Source of the DNA: Terriglobus sp. TAA 43
GTDB taxonomy: Bacteria > Acidobacteriota > Terriglobia > Terriglobales > Acidobacteriaceae
Direction of reading: 5' to 3'
DNA: 64,000 nt
Assembly (NCBI RefSeq): GCF_000800015.1
Contig: NZ_JUGR01000001.1
Location: 1,178,001 to 1,242,000 of the forward strand
Positions 27,319-37,100 of the stretch are shown piece by piece (positions within the stretch are counted from its first letter, which is position 1; every line of letters starts with the position of its first letter). A program made the position numbers and the translations under genes. The notes under the pieces are model-generated. The model made no database searches, was not told where the DNA came from, and saw only the letters and a list, made by a program, of their open reading frames with translations.

Positions 27319-29430
27319 TCAACCAAGCATTGGCTGAGTCTGACTCGGGTGACCGCTCTCCACATGACCCGCAAGCTGCAGCTTCAATGCAGCAGGAGAA
27401 CCAGCGTGGGTGATTGAAAGTTCGTACCAACCCGAACTGGCGCTGAGAGGAACTGCAAACGATGCGCTGCTTTGCGATGCAACCGCCACGGCATGTCCTG
27501 CAGCCTTGGTGTGCCTTTCTTCCCAAGCCACATTGACAGGAGTACCTGAAGGATTCTTCAGATTTACCTGCAGTGTCTGTTTGGAAGGATCCTGACGGAT
27601 ATCCACCTGCAGTCCGCTCGCCTGCGATATTCCTGTGTGGCGCGCAAAGAAACCATTTGGACCATGCACCTGCAGGTCAAACGAATCGTCGTTGGCTACT
27701 TCCCAGAAGTCTGACAACGTATCTCCCGCAGCGACGCTGTATCGGCGCGGCTGTGTTGTCGGGGTCTTCTGGTCGTAGACATAGAACGCCGCACCGATGC
27801 TTCCTGCATTGCGCAGGTCCAGCCACAGCTTCTTATCTTCATGCCGAATCTGCGTATCCAATGCATAACCAATCGCGCGTGCCGGTCGCGTGCCGGGTTC
27901 CTGTTCCGGCATTTTCTGTACTGCGGGAATGCTGTATGGCTGATGCGACGACGCGATGGGTTGCGGCGCGGGATAAGACACGATGCGACGATCAGCCGTC
28001 TTCGAGAAATCGAAGGCTGAGGTGAGATCACCACAGATGGAACGTCGCCACGCGGAGATATTCGGTTCCTCCACACCAAAACGCTTCTCAAGAAAACGCA
28101 GGACCGATGTGTGATCGAAAGTCTCTGAGCATGTCCAGCCACCCCTGCTCCAAGGCGAAACTACGAGCATGGGAACACGTGGCCCAAGTCCGATGGGCTG
28201 ACGTCCACCCGGATCGGCACCAGGAATCAACGGACGCATTTCGTGGGGATGAAGATCGAGATTCAGAAACTCATCCTCAAGATTCAACTGAAGCGAGTTT
28301 GAGATCATGCCACTGCCATTGGCATGCAACGTTGATGGAGGCATCGGGGGGACAACGTGATCGAAAAGACCGTCGTTCTCGTCGTAGTTGATGAAGAAGA
28401 CTGTCTTGCTCCACACTTCGGGATTCGACGTGAGCGCGTCAAGCACCAAGGAGATGAAGTATGCGCCATCGGTCGGCGATGCTTCGGGGTGCTCGCAGTA
28501 CTTGTACGGCGCAACAACCCAGGTTACCTGCGGGAGGTTTCCCTTCTGCACATCTTCTTTAAACTGCACCAGCGTGCGATCTGTAACGCCGCGTTGCACC
28601 AACTCACTTTTGGGTGATGCTCCTTCTTTTACCTGATACTGTGCGAAGAATTCGAGCGAGTTGTCTGTGTAGTTGTCCGTGGGAGTTCCCGGCACGCCCG
28701 TGCCACCCTGATACACGCGCCAACTCACACCAGCCTTCTGCAAACGTTCGGGATACGTGGTCCACGTGTAACCGTTGGTCTCCCCGCGCTCTCCCATTCC
28801 TGGGCCATTCTTCCGCTTGCCAAGGCGGTTTTGCGAATCGACCGTTCCACTCCACAGGTAGATCCTGTTCGGGGCCGTATTCGAATGCACGGAGCAGTGA
28901 TACGCGTCGCACAAGGTAAAGGCATCCGCCAGAGCGTAATGGAAGGACACATCCTCACGCTTCAGATACCCCATCGTTAAAACGTCCTGCTTCTGATTCA
29001 CCCACTGGTTATGGTGGCCGTGGTTCCACGCAAGGTGACCGCTGCTCCAGCCATGGTCCGTTCCGGCCTGAAATTCAGTTGTCTGTTTTGGATTCAGATA
29101 GAAGGGCAGTACGTGAGTTGCGTCGGCTGATAAGCCGCGATCGTGATAGCGCTTTGTCTTAACCTGTGCTGTCGGTTGATGCCAAACGCTCTTTCCATTC
29201 GGCATGGGAGCCGGATGCGGATCACTGAAACCACGTACACCACGCAGCGATCCGAAGTAGTGATCGAAGGAACGATTCTCCTGCATCAGGATCACGACGT
29301 GCTCTACGTCCTGAATCGTGCCGGTTCGGCTATCTGGCCCGATGGCAAGCGCACGACCAATTGCAGGTGGTGTCATCCCCAAGCCCGCCGTTGCCGCTGC
29401 CATCTTCAGAAAATCTCTTCTGCTACTCAT
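27319..29430 (-). CDS. Tat-exported phospholipase C (phosphoesterase family)
   Basis: A 703-residue enzyme with a twin-arginine leader (MSSRRDFLKMAAATAGLGM). The phosphoesterase domain begins with VVILMQENRSFDHYFGSLRG (about 45-64) and contains FFINYDENDGLFDHVVPP and RVPMLVVSPWSRGG, the order seen in Pseudomonas PlcH/PlcN and AcpA. Two C-terminal beta domains (DUF756 type, about 530-690) are present, as in non-haemolytic phospholipases C. It should cleave phospholipids such as phosphatidylcholine or phosphatidylethanolamine to diacylglycerol and a phospho-head group in the periplasm or outside. It follows an Oar-like receptor gene by 91 bases with a hairpin between. The exact lipid preference is unproven. 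Confidence 0.93.
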   Translation of the reverse strand: MSSRRDFLKMAAATAGLGMTPPAIGRALAIGPDSRTGTIQDVEHVVILMQENRSFDHYFGSLRGVRGFSDPHPAPMPNGKSVWHQPTAQVKTKRYHDRGLSADATHVLPFYLNPKQTTEFQAGTDHGWSSGHLAWNHGHHNQWVNQKQDVLTMGYLKREDVSFHYALADAFTLCDAYHCSVHSNTAPNRIYLWSGTVDSQNRLGKRKNGPGMGERGETNGYTWTTYPERLQKAGVSWRVYQGGTGVPGTPTDNYTDNSLEFFAQYQVKEGASPKSELVQRGVTDRTLVQFKEDVQKGNLPQVTWVVAPYKYCEHPEASPTDGAYFISLVLDALTSNPEVWSKTVFFINYDENDGLFDHVVPPMPPSTLHANGSGMISNSLQLNLEDEFLNLDLHPHEMRPLIPGADPGGRQPIGLGPRVPMLVVSPWSRGGWTCSETFDHTSVLRFLEKRFGVEEPNISAWRRSICGDLTSAFDFSKTADRRIVSYPAPQPIASSHQPYSIPAVQKMPEQEPGTRPARAIGYALDTQIRHEDKKLWLDLRNAGSIGAAFYVYDQKTPTTQPRRYSVAAGDTLSDFWEVANDDSFDLQVHGPNGFFARHTGISQASGLQVDIRQDPSKQTLQVNLKNPSGTPVNVAWEERHTKAAGHAVAVASQSSASFAVPLSASSGWYELSITHAGSPAALKLQLAGHVESGHPSQTQPMLG

Positions 29431-29456
29431 GCATCCACTCCCCTGCTATCAGAGTA

Positions 29457-29487
29457 AAGCGAGCCGGATAGGTTCTCCGGCTCGCTT
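29457..29487 (-). terminator. Hairpin between Oar-like receptor and phospholipase C
   Basis: AAGCGAGCCGG (29457-29467) pairs perfectly with CCGGCTCGCTT (29477-29487) across a nine-base loop. On the minus strand the stem runs into TTTACTCTG, a short U run, so it could terminate only part of the transcripts. Confidence 0.6.
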
Positions 29488-29521
29488 CAGTACTACGCTG
29501 TATGTCGTTTTTACCAATCGC

Positions 29522-32500
29522 TTAGAACTGCAGGCGCATGGAGACCTGTCCAGTACGTGGGCCGCCGAAGTCGACACCGGTCGTCGTCGTAATCTGACCG
29601 AATGTCGTGCTGGCAATGTTCATCGCGGGGTTGCCAAGGTTTGTATGATTCAGCACGTTCGTAAACGTTCCTTCGGCCCGCAGTGATACACGCTCTGTAA
29701 TGTTGAACTGCTTGCTCAAACCAGTGGACAGGTTGACCAGGCCGGGTCCGACGACGGAGCCGTTCTGCGCGTTGCCGAAGCGACCAATCGGATTTGGATC
29801 TCCTGCCTGTCCGCGTCCCGTGTGGCACTGTGTTCCAGCCGCCCAGTTGGGAGTGCCGGGGCAAGTGAATGCCGCAGAGTTAAACCACTTGTTTGCGGAA
29901 CGCTGTGCGGGAGAAACATTTACTCCAACCACGCGGTCCACCTTCTGCGAACGTCCTGGATAAGCTGCGCCAATCTTGGAAGAGCTGAGTCCCGAACCGG
30001 TACCGGAAGGATCGCCCTGACCGCTGGAGAAGTACGGCGACAGGAACGGTCCCGTCTCCACAACGAAGATGCTGCTCAACTGCCATCCACCAACGAGCAG
30101 ATCAGCGTAGCGGTTCATCTTTCCACCAAACTGCTTGCCACGGCCAAACGGCAATCCGTAGACGAGCGTGGTGTTCCAACGATGACGGCGGGTTCCGTAG
30201 GCCTGACCAAAATCCACGTTGGGATCCTGACCATAGCTTGCACGTGAACCGCCGCTTTCGCCAGCAAAGCTGGCGGAACCTGGGCCCATATTGTTGGCAA
30301 GGTTCTTTGCCAACGTGTAGGTGGAATCAATCGTCAGGCCATTGCTGGCAGCGCGATGGAAATTGATCTGGCCCGACTGATAGTTGGAGTCGGCTCCCGT
30401 AGAGCGTGTATTGATAACACCCCAGTTCGGGAACAGACGCGCGGACAACGGCTGATTGTATGCAGAGGTTGTCGTTGAGTAAGGCAGGTCGTTCAGGTTC
30501 GGCGCCCAGACAAGGTGCTTCGTCGTCATGCCGATGTAGGAAACACGCAGGCCATAGCCCTTTCCAAGATCGCGATCCACCGACAACGAGACCTGGTGCG
30601 AATACGGATCGTTCCAGTGAATATCATTCGCTGTACCGAAGTAGGCCTGACCGTAGTTGCTAACAGCATTGGAGCTGGTTCCGGCACCTGCATAAATGGC
30701 AGGCCAGGTATAGGACGGACCACTTGCTGTCTGCGTGTTGGCATACTGCGTCGTGTTGGACTGTAGCGTGCCTGTCAGCGAGTAGAAGTTGGAACCAAGC
30801 AACGTGATGTTATAGAGACCGTAGCCGCCGCGAACAACGGTGCGATTGCTACCGAACGGCCGATACGCAAAGCCGAAACGCGGAGCAAAGCGAAACTTAA
30901 CTGCGGTACGAAGACCGTCAGGTAGCCCTGCCTGCGTGTTGTCGACCGTCGGTGTGCAGGCCGCTCCATTTTGCGCTGGCACGCCGGAGGTCTGACCCAG
31001 TCCGCAGGAGTTGAAGCTGGCGAGATAGTCCTGGGAAACCAGTGCTCCCTTACCCGTTGGATAAATCACGCGGCCCGACTTCGCGATCGATGGATCGAAG
31101 TTACCGATGTTGCCGGACGGATCGTGATACGCCGGGTGGTATTCGTAACGAATGCCGTAGCTCAGCGTCAGGCTATCGGACACGCGCCATTGATCCTGCG
31201 CGTAGAAGTGATAGTGCTTGGCTTTGCCGTCGTTGTCCGACTGCACAACGTCATAGAAGGTGGTGTTCGGCGTACCGATCAGGAAGTCCGCGAATTCATT
31301 ACCGGTGAAGTTCGCTGAAGAATAATCGAACGTTCCGTAGTTGTCCGCACCATTAAAACCAAGCGGGGTAATAGCTTCAATCCTGCGGATATCCAGGCCG
31401 AATTTCATCGTGTGGCGTCCCTTCACCCATGTCAGATTGTCTGTGAACACATGTGTGCGGGACTGCGACACAGACGTCAGACGGTCTGCATTCAGAGGCG
31501 TCAGGTACGAGAAATCGAGTTCAGGTAGGCCGTTGTAAAACAGGTTCTGTAATCCCTGCAGACCAGAGTTCTGCGTGAAGGTTTTACCGTCAAAAGGGTT
31601 CGTGTTTCCGGTCGTAGAGAAAGTGAAACCATACCGGAATTCGTTGATCAAGTTCGGCGTGAAGTTATAGTTTCCAGCTACGAGGAAGATACGATCCTTC
31701 TCAGAATTTTCGCTGGAAGGAACATTCAGATTCTGGGCGCTGTGCGGGTTGTGGTTCTTGAATGAGAACCGGCCAAACACCATTGCCTTCTGTCCAAAGT
31801 ATTGATCGCCACGGATATCGAATTGCTCAGAGAAAAGCGAGGTGTCTTTGTTCGTGGAGTAGTTGTACTGTCCCGGAACATACGTTGATGTATCGCCGAT
31901 GTTGGGGTCCGGGAAGAACTGCAGGAACTTCGCCGCAACAGCATTAACGGGTACCGCGCCCAACGCATAGTTGGCACCTGTGTAAGGGTTCTTCAACGAA
32001 GAAACGCCCTGTACGCGGGTGAAGTCACCCTTCTTCATTGCAGCCGTGGGAACGTAGTACTGCACAGAGGTTGTACGCGGATTGCGGTAGCCCTCGTAAG
32101 TACCGAAGAAGAACGTCTTATCGTGTCCGTTGTATAGCTTCGGAATGACAACGGGTCCACCCAGGCTTCCACCATAGTCATTGGTAATCAGTTTCGCCTT
32201 GGACAACGCGGCGTAGGCTCTTGCATTCAACGATGCATCCTGGTGATACCAGAAGGCCGCACCGTGAAGCTGGTTCGTTCCGCCCTTGGTCGTCGAAGTA
32301 ACTTCGCCCGGCTGACCGAATTCTGCATTGTTCATCACGCCGTCTACGCGCATTTCCGCAATGGAATCGCCAGAAGGAAAGGCATTCTGAATGGGCGAAT
32401 TTCCACCGGTAGCGCTACGAGTCGTGATGCCATCAACGGTCACTTCCGTCTGAAACGGCAGACCGCCCTGGATGGAGAACGACGTTCCATTGCTATCACC

Positions 32501-33019
32501 CTGCACACCGGGTAGCGATTGAATCATGGTCAACGGGCTGGTGCCGTTTGAACTGGCGCGATAGTTCGCAGGCAGGTCACGCACTGCAGTCGCAGATAAC
32601 GTTGCATCAATCGAAGGTGATTCGGTCTGGATCGCGCCCGCGTCGCTGGCATTAACGGATGTTTCCTGTGCCAACGTGCCAAGATCGAGCGCAGCATCAG
32701 CACGCAATTCCTGACGCGCCGTCAACCGCAGATTCGATACTTTCTGCGTTGCAAATCCCTGCGCGGTGATTTCAAGCGTGTAGGCACCGGCATTCAGACT
32801 GGGGAACTGATAGTTTCCAGCGGAATTTGTTTTTGCAGTCTTGACGACGCCTGTGTCAGTCGCCGTGAGCTTTACCTCGGCGTTGGGAACCACCGCCTCG
32901 CTCTTGTCCTTCACGGTTCCAAGGATCGTTCCTTGAGTGGACTGGGCGTGGACGATGAGTGTACCGCTACATAACAACACCGATGCGATCGAAATTGGCG
33001 CAAGCCTACGGATAGACAT
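29522..33019 (-). CDS. Oar-like TonB-dependent receptor (copy 3)
   Basis: About 1,165 residues. I chose ATG 33019 because GGAG lies six bases upstream; the longer reading needs a TTG. A signal peptide (ISIASVLLCSGTLIVHAQ) is followed by the carboxypeptidase-regulatory domain (GTILGTVKDKSEAVVPNAEV, GAYTLEITAQGF) and plug (VRDLPANYRASSNGTSPLTM, FSIQGGLPFQTEVTVDGI, FGQPGEVTSTTKGGTNQLHG). The barrel ends QVSMRLQF. It precedes the phospholipase C gene, so uptake of a phospholipid breakdown product is a reasonable guess; the ligand is unknown. Confidence 0.92.
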   Translation of the reverse strand: MSIRRLAPISIASVLLCSGTLIVHAQSTQGTILGTVKDKSEAVVPNAEVKLTATDTGVVKTAKTNSAGNYQFPSLNAGAYTLEITAQGFATQKVSNLRLTARQELRADAALDLGTLAQETSVNASDAGAIQTESPSIDATLSATAVRDLPANYRASSNGTSPLTMIQSLPGVQGDSNGTSFSIQGGLPFQTEVTVDGITTRSATGGNSPIQNAFPSGDSIAEMRVDGVMNNAEFGQPGEVTSTTKGGTNQLHGAAFWYHQDASLNARAYAALSKAKLITNDYGGSLGGPVVIPKLYNGHDKTFFFGTYEGYRNPRTTSVQYYVPTAAMKKGDFTRVQGVSSLKNPYTGANYALGAVPVNAVAAKFLQFFPDPNIGDTSTYVPGQYNYSTNKDTSLFSEQFDIRGDQYFGQKAMVFGRFSFKNHNPHSAQNLNVPSSENSEKDRIFLVAGNYNFTPNLINEFRYGFTFSTTGNTNPFDGKTFTQNSGLQGLQNLFYNGLPELDFSYLTPLNADRLTSVSQSRTHVFTDNLTWVKGRHTMKFGLDIRRIEAITPLGFNGADNYGTFDYSSANFTGNEFADFLIGTPNTTFYDVVQSDNDGKAKHYHFYAQDQWRVSDSLTLSYGIRYEYHPAYHDPSGNIGNFDPSIAKSGRVIYPTGKGALVSQDYLASFNSCGLGQTSGVPAQNGAACTPTVDNTQAGLPDGLRTAVKFRFAPRFGFAYRPFGSNRTVVRGGYGLYNITLLGSNFYSLTGTLQSNTTQYANTQTASGPSYTWPAIYAGAGTSSNAVSNYGQAYFGTANDIHWNDPYSHQVSLSVDRDLGKGYGLRVSYIGMTTKHLVWAPNLNDLPYSTTTSAYNQPLSARLFPNWGVINTRSTGADSNYQSGQINFHRAASNGLTIDSTYTLAKNLANNMGPGSASFAGESGGSRASYGQDPNVDFGQAYGTRRHRWNTTLVYGLPFGRGKQFGGKMNRYADLLVGGWQLSSIFVVETGPFLSPYFSSGQGDPSGTGSGLSSSKIGAAYPGRSQKVDRVVGVNVSPAQRSANKWFNSAAFTCPGTPNWAAGTQCHTGRGQAGDPNPIGRFGNAQNGSVVGPGLVNLSTGLSKQFNITERVSLRAEGTFTNVLNHTNLGNPAMNIASTTFGQITTTTGVDFGGPRTGQVSMRLQF

Positions 33020-33154
33020 CCTGATCTCCAAGAAAGTCCACGGTGGCCAAAGCCAGTTACATTGCTACAAAAGGGTTGCAACGAGCACTCGCACCATGGG
33101 GAAGTGAATGCAGCATAGCCAGCCGATGCGTTGTCCTGTTATCTAATTTCGGCA

Positions 33155-33177
33155 AAATGCGGAGGAAAGGCGCATTT
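33155..33177. promoter_or_regulatory. AAATGCG inverted repeat upstream of receptor copy 3
   Basis: AAATGCG (33155-33161) and CGCATTT (33171-33177) with a nine-base spacer. It lies in the intergenic region between the AraC gene end and the receptor start on the same strand. It resembles the AAATGCC repeat on the other side of the AraC gene (34232-34252). It could also be a weak terminator for the AraC transcript. Confidence 0.35.
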
Positions 33178-33192
33178 GTCACAGAACTTTCA
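33177..33192 (+). promoter_or_regulatory. Pho-box-like half-site pair upstream of receptor-phospholipase C operon
   Basis: TGTCA (33177-33181) and TTTCA (33188-33192) are spaced exactly 11 bases, in a sequence that I align by hand to the E. coli Pho box at 14 of 18 positions. It overlaps the AraC stop codon and lies about 158 bases upstream of the receptor start. A lone match of this quality can occur by chance. Confidence 0.3.
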
Positions 33193-34194
33193 TCTTAAGC
33201 GGGCATCCTGCGTGCGCTTCAATGTGAGGGAAGGTAGTTCCAGAAAGTGCTGCTTGTAGTCCTTTGAGAACTGGCTGAGATGCCAGAAACCCCAGTCTGC
33301 CGCAACCTGTTGAACAGACTTCATCAGCGCGCTGCGCTTGCTCAAATCGCGCCGCACGCCATTCAATCGCAGCAGTTTCAAGTATGCGTTTGGTCCCATC
33401 CCCAACACTTGTTCAAACGCATACTGCAGTGTGCGGCGACTGATATTGAAGTTTCGACAAAGCTCGGGAACAGACGCAACACGGTCATCAAGGCTCAGCA
33501 GGTATTCGCGGACATCGCGGACGAGAATCGCCTGCTGGCGCTCTGCCCTGCTCACTTCAGTACTTGCACTACGCTCGCGACACGCGTCCGCAACAGCATC
33601 CATCAACGATTGCTCCATCGCCTCCCTTGCGTTCGCACTCTGTGCAACTTCCGGGTAGAGCAGTGTTTGTGAAAGCAGTTCATGCAAGAGCATGCGCAGG
33701 CGCGTTCTCAAGTGCGGCGCCGCTCGTAGTAGATCGTCGCGATCGCCGGGAGGAGTGACATCCTGAAACAGCCGAAGGTGTTCTTCCAGTTTTTTTCGTT
33801 CCACCACGATGCCGAAGATCTCAAACGACTCAGGTGTCATGAGTTCAAACACCTGATTTCCGCGGCGAATCGCAATCTCACCGCACGGGATCATACGTGC
33901 GTCCAGACGAAACGACACATCTTCTCGCACGGGAATGCCGAACCACCAAGCATCAGACTTCACAACGCACGACTGGCGCAGACGGGCGTTTGTAGCCTCG
34001 CGAAACACATGGAGCGAGTCGGTGCAGATACCTTCTATTGCGCCGTGAAAGCTCCCCGGGGAGATCTGGTCGTAGAGCTGCGACCAACCCTGCAGGCTAC
34101 GCGCTTGCGCATTTGCGTCGTCTGACGCACACGCATACACCTCCGCCCTTTCGGGCGAATATGACAACGCAGCCTTCCCGGTAGAAGCTGGCAT
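33190..34194 (-). CDS. AraC-family transcriptional regulator (EutR-like by context)
   Basis: A 334-residue regulator with a C-terminal AraC-type double HTH (about 225-330): FNISRRTLQYAFEQVLGMGP, then YLKLLRLNGVRRDLSKRSAL and ADWGFWHLSQFSKDYKQHF. The N-terminal 200 residues form the effector domain, with an AWWFGIPVREDVSF segment seen in EutR-like proteins. I chose ATG 34194 because the longer reading (from 34377) would run into the divergent permease gene and leave no promoter. Being divergent from permease-eutB-eutC, it is most simply their ethanolamine-responsive activator. The regulatory role is inferred. Confidence 0.88.
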   Translation of the reverse strand: MPASTGKAALSYSPERAEVYACASDDANAQARSLQGWSQLYDQISPGSFHGAIEGICTDSLHVFREATNARLRQSCVVKSDAWWFGIPVREDVSFRLDARMIPCGEIAIRRGNQVFELMTPESFEIFGIVVERKKLEEHLRLFQDVTPPGDRDDLLRAAPHLRTRLRMLLHELLSQTLLYPEVAQSANAREAMEQSLMDAVADACRERSASTEVSRAERQQAILVRDVREYLLSLDDRVASVPELCRNFNISRRTLQYAFEQVLGMGPNAYLKLLRLNGVRRDLSKRSALMKSVQQVAADWGFWHLSQFSKDYKQHFLELPSLTLKRTQDARLR

Positions 34195-34231
34195 GATGGT
34201 GGGTATTATCCGATAGCAACCTCGATACAGC

Positions 34232-34268
34232 AAATGCCATAAGACGGCATTTTTCGGGAATTGCCGAA
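34232..34268. promoter_or_regulatory. Two adjacent inverted repeats in the AraC/permease divergent region
   Basis: AAATGCC (34232-34238) pairs with GGCATTT (34246-34252). Directly after, TTCGG (34253-34257) pairs with CCGAA (34264-34268). They lie in the 152-base region between divergent starts at 34194 and 34347 and are candidate binding sites for the AraC-type regulator or another factor. The first could also form a hairpin ending in TTTTTC. Confidence 0.45.
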
Positions 34269-34346
34269 TTTCAATAGTCCTTGCACTCGAATATGAGCAT
34301 AATGAGCGCACACGCACACAATTTCTGTTTTGCGGCAAAGGAGCGA

Positions 34347-35708
34347 ATGGAAGAGCATTCTCATCTGAAGGCGACACTGAACACGTGGCAACTGTGGGGC
34401 ATCGCCGTCGGCCTTGTCATTTCCGGCGAATACTTCGGATGGAGTTACGGCTGGGCAAGCGCAGGCACACTTGGATTTCTCATCACCACGGCGTTGGTGG
34501 CCACCATGTATGGCACCTTCATCTTCAGTTTTACAGAGCTCACGACTTCGATTCCTAACGCAGGTGGCCCGTTTGCTTATGCGCAACGAGCGTTCGGCCC
34601 ACTTGGCGGATACATCGCCGGCATCGCAACGCTCATTGAGTTCGTCTTCGCACCACCAGCGATCGCGTTGGCCATTGGCGCCTATCTGAATGTGCAGTTC
34701 CCTTCACTGTCGCCCAAGCTTGCTGCCACCATTGCATATCTGGTCTTCATGACGATCAACATTGTTGGTGTACAGATTGCGGCCAGCTTTGAACTCTTCA
34801 TCACGCTGCTTGCCATTGCAGAATTGCTTGTCTTCATGGCTGTGGTCGCTCCGGGCTTCCACCTGTCCAACTTTCTTTCCGGTGGATGGTCCGGCAAGGA
34901 TCACCTGACAATTGGCACGCTGCATGGCATGTTCACCGCAGTCCCTTTTGCGATCTGGTTCTTCCTTGCGATTGAAGGCGTGGCAATGGCGGCAGAAGAA
35001 GCCAAGAACCCTGCCCGCTCCATTCCACGCGCGTATCTGGGTGGCATTGCAACATTGCTGGTGCTGGCGCTTGGAGTCATGGTGATGGCAGGTGGCGCGG
35101 GTGACTGGCGTCTGCTTGCAAACATCAACGATCCGTTGCCACAGGCTATGAAGATGATTGTGGGCTCCTCCAGCGGATGGCTTCATATGCTGGTGTGGCT
35201 CGGCCTGTTTGGGCTGATCGCATCGCTGCACGGCATTATCTTCGGCTATTCCCGACAGATTTACGCTTTGGCGCGCGCTGATTATCTTCCGGAGGTCTTC
35301 GGAAAGATTCATCCCCGATTCAAGACGCCCTGGGTTGCGATTCTTGCGGGTGGCATCGTGGGTATTGCGGCCATCTACAGCGATTCATGGCTTGTGATCG
35401 CGGGACAACCACTTACCGCAAACATTGTTACCATGTCCGTAATCGGTGCCTTGGTTATGTACGCCACCAGCATGCTCGCTCTTTTTCGCCTTCGCAAGAC
35501 AGAACCAGACATGCCGAGACCCTTTCGCATTCGACTGTACCCGTTTGCCCCTCTTTGGACATTGCTGGGTGTCTTGGTCTGCCTGGCAAGCGTTGTGTAT
35601 TACAACCGCTTGATTGCGACGATCTTTCTTGCTACGGTCATCGCGGGATACCTCATGCTGCGTGTGACAGGACGTATTGGGGCTGAACGCAACGCTTCGC
35701 GAGGCTGA
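34347..35708 (+). CDS. eat: Ethanolamine permease (APC superfamily)
   Basis: A 453-residue, roughly 12-helix inner-membrane carrier. The opening NTWQLWGIAVGLVISGEYFG, then TELTTSIPNAGGPFAYAQRA and FVFAPPAIALAIGAYL are characteristic of the bacterial ethanolamine permease family within the amino acid-polyamine-organocation group. I chose ATG 34347 because AAAGGAG precedes it closely. The gene ends three bases before eutB, indicating one operon. It would import ethanolamine for the lyase encoded next, supplying nitrogen and a two-carbon unit. Confidence 0.92.
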   Translation: MEEHSHLKATLNTWQLWGIAVGLVISGEYFGWSYGWASAGTLGFLITTALVATMYGTFIFSFTELTTSIPNAGGPFAYAQRAFGPLGGYIAGIATLIEFVFAPPAIALAIGAYLNVQFPSLSPKLAATIAYLVFMTINIVGVQIAASFELFITLLAIAELLVFMAVVAPGFHLSNFLSGGWSGKDHLTIGTLHGMFTAVPFAIWFFLAIEGVAMAAEEAKNPARSIPRAYLGGIATLLVLALGVMVMAGGAGDWRLLANINDPLPQAMKMIVGSSSGWLHMLVWLGLFGLIASLHGIIFGYSRQIYALARADYLPEVFGKIHPRFKTPWVAILAGGIVGIAAIYSDSWLVIAGQPLTANIVTMSVIGALVMYATSMLALFRLRKTEPDMPRPFRIRLYPFAPLWTLLGVLVCLASVVYYNRLIATIFLATVIAGYLMLRVTGRIGAERNASRG

Positions 35709-35711
35709 CGT

Positions 35712-37094
35712 ATGAGCTTTGCTCACACAATTCAGGGAACACGGTATGGCTTTGCAGATTTGAAAGATCTTCTTGCGAAGGCTTCTCCTGCGCGCTCTGG
35801 CGACGATCTCGCTGGCGTGGCCGCGGAGTCTGAGATCGTTCGAGCAGCGGCGCGGTATGCGCTTGCCGACGTTCCGTTGAAGCACTTTCTTCAAGAGGCC
35901 GTTATCCCCTATGAACAGGATGATGTAACCCGGCTCATTGTTGACACACACGATCAGGATGCCTTCGCTCCCGTTGCGCATCTGACCGTGGGGCAGCTTC
36001 GCGAATGGCTCTTGCAGGAAACGCAAACACCGGAATCACTTGGAGCGGTCAGCCGCGGACTGACGCCGGAGATGGTCGCCGCAGTCTCCAAGTTGATGCG
36101 TAACCAGGATCTGATTCTTGCCGCTAGCCGCTGCAAAGTTGTGACACGTTTTCGATCCACCATCGGACTGCCCGGTACGATGTCTGTCCGCTTACAACCC
36201 AACCATCCTACCGATGATGCGAAGGGCATTCTTGCATCCACCATCGATGGTCTCTTGTACGGCTGTGGAGACGCCGTCATTGGCATCAATCCAGCAACTG
36301 ACAGCGTGTCGTCAAGCATACGGCTTCTGCAACTGCTGGACGACTTTCGTCTTCGCTTCAACGCACCTGTGCAAACATGCGTTCTTACGCATGTCACGAA
36401 CACCATGGAAGCGATAAAACGTGGCGCCCCGGTTGACCTTGTGTTCCAGTCCATCGCGGGAACGCAGAAGGCAAACGAGTCATTCGGTATTTCGCTCTCC
36501 ATGTTGCGTGAGGCTGAAGAGGCTGCGCTTTCGCTGAAGCGTGGCACCATCGGCACGGATTGTATGTATTTTGAAACGGGCCAGGGCAGCGCACTTTCCG
36601 CATCTGCAAACTTTTGTGTGGATCAGCAAACGTGTGAAGCGCGAGCGTACGCCGTGGCTCGTATGTGTAAGCCATTGCTTGTGAATACCGTGGTTGGCTT
36701 CATCGGTCCGGAGTATCTCTACGACAGCAAACAGATCATTCGCGCTGGCCTTGAGGATCACTTCTGCGGAAAACTGCTGGGCCTGCCGATGGGATGTGAC
36801 GTGTGCTACACCAATCACGCCGAAGCGGATCAAGACGACATGGACACTTTGCTCACGCTGCTTGGAGTGGCGGGAGTAAACTTCATCATCGGTGTTCCGG
36901 GTGCGGATGACATCATGCTGAATTATCAAAGCACATCGTTCCACGATGCCCTGTACGTTCGCAGCGTGCTGGGGTTGAAGCGTGCGCCTGAATTCGAAGA
37001 ATGGCTCAGCGAGATGCAGATAGTGGATGCCAACGGGCGATTCGTTTTATCCAGCCCAAGCCTTGCCCGCATGCTTCCGTTGGCAGGTGAGTGA
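35712..37094 (+). CDS. eutB: Ethanolamine ammonia-lyase, large subunit
   Basis: A 460-residue protein of normal family length (about 453 in E. coli). Together with EutC it converts ethanolamine to acetaldehyde and ammonia using adenosylcobalamin. Family landmarks include GTRYGFADLKDLLAKASPAR, SGDDLAGVAAESE, DGLLYGCGDAVIGINPATDS, THVTNTMEAIKRGAPVDLVF, FETGQGSALSA and NHAEADQDDMDTLLTLLGVA. A GAGG motif lies upstream of ATG 35712, only three bases beyond the permease stop. No eut microcompartment shell gene is present nearby, so the reaction is probably free in the cytoplasm. Confidence 0.97.
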   Translation: MSFAHTIQGTRYGFADLKDLLAKASPARSGDDLAGVAAESEIVRAAARYALADVPLKHFLQEAVIPYEQDDVTRLIVDTHDQDAFAPVAHLTVGQLREWLLQETQTPESLGAVSRGLTPEMVAAVSKLMRNQDLILAASRCKVVTRFRSTIGLPGTMSVRLQPNHPTDDAKGILASTIDGLLYGCGDAVIGINPATDSVSSSIRLLQLLDDFRLRFNAPVQTCVLTHVTNTMEAIKRGAPVDLVFQSIAGTQKANESFGISLSMLREAEEAALSLKRGTIGTDCMYFETGQGSALSASANFCVDQQTCEARAYAVARMCKPLLVNTVVGFIGPEYLYDSKQIIRAGLEDHFCGKLLGLPMGCDVCYTNHAEADQDDMDTLLTLLGVAGVNFIIGVPGADDIMLNYQSTSFHDALYVRSVLGLKRAPEFEEWLSEMQIVDANGRFVLSSPSLARMLPLAGE

Positions 37095-37100
37095 AGATTC

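Noticed and set aside
33190..34377. Longer start for the AraC-type gene
   Set aside because: It would overlap the divergent permease start and remove any promoter; the ATG at 34194 is more sensible.
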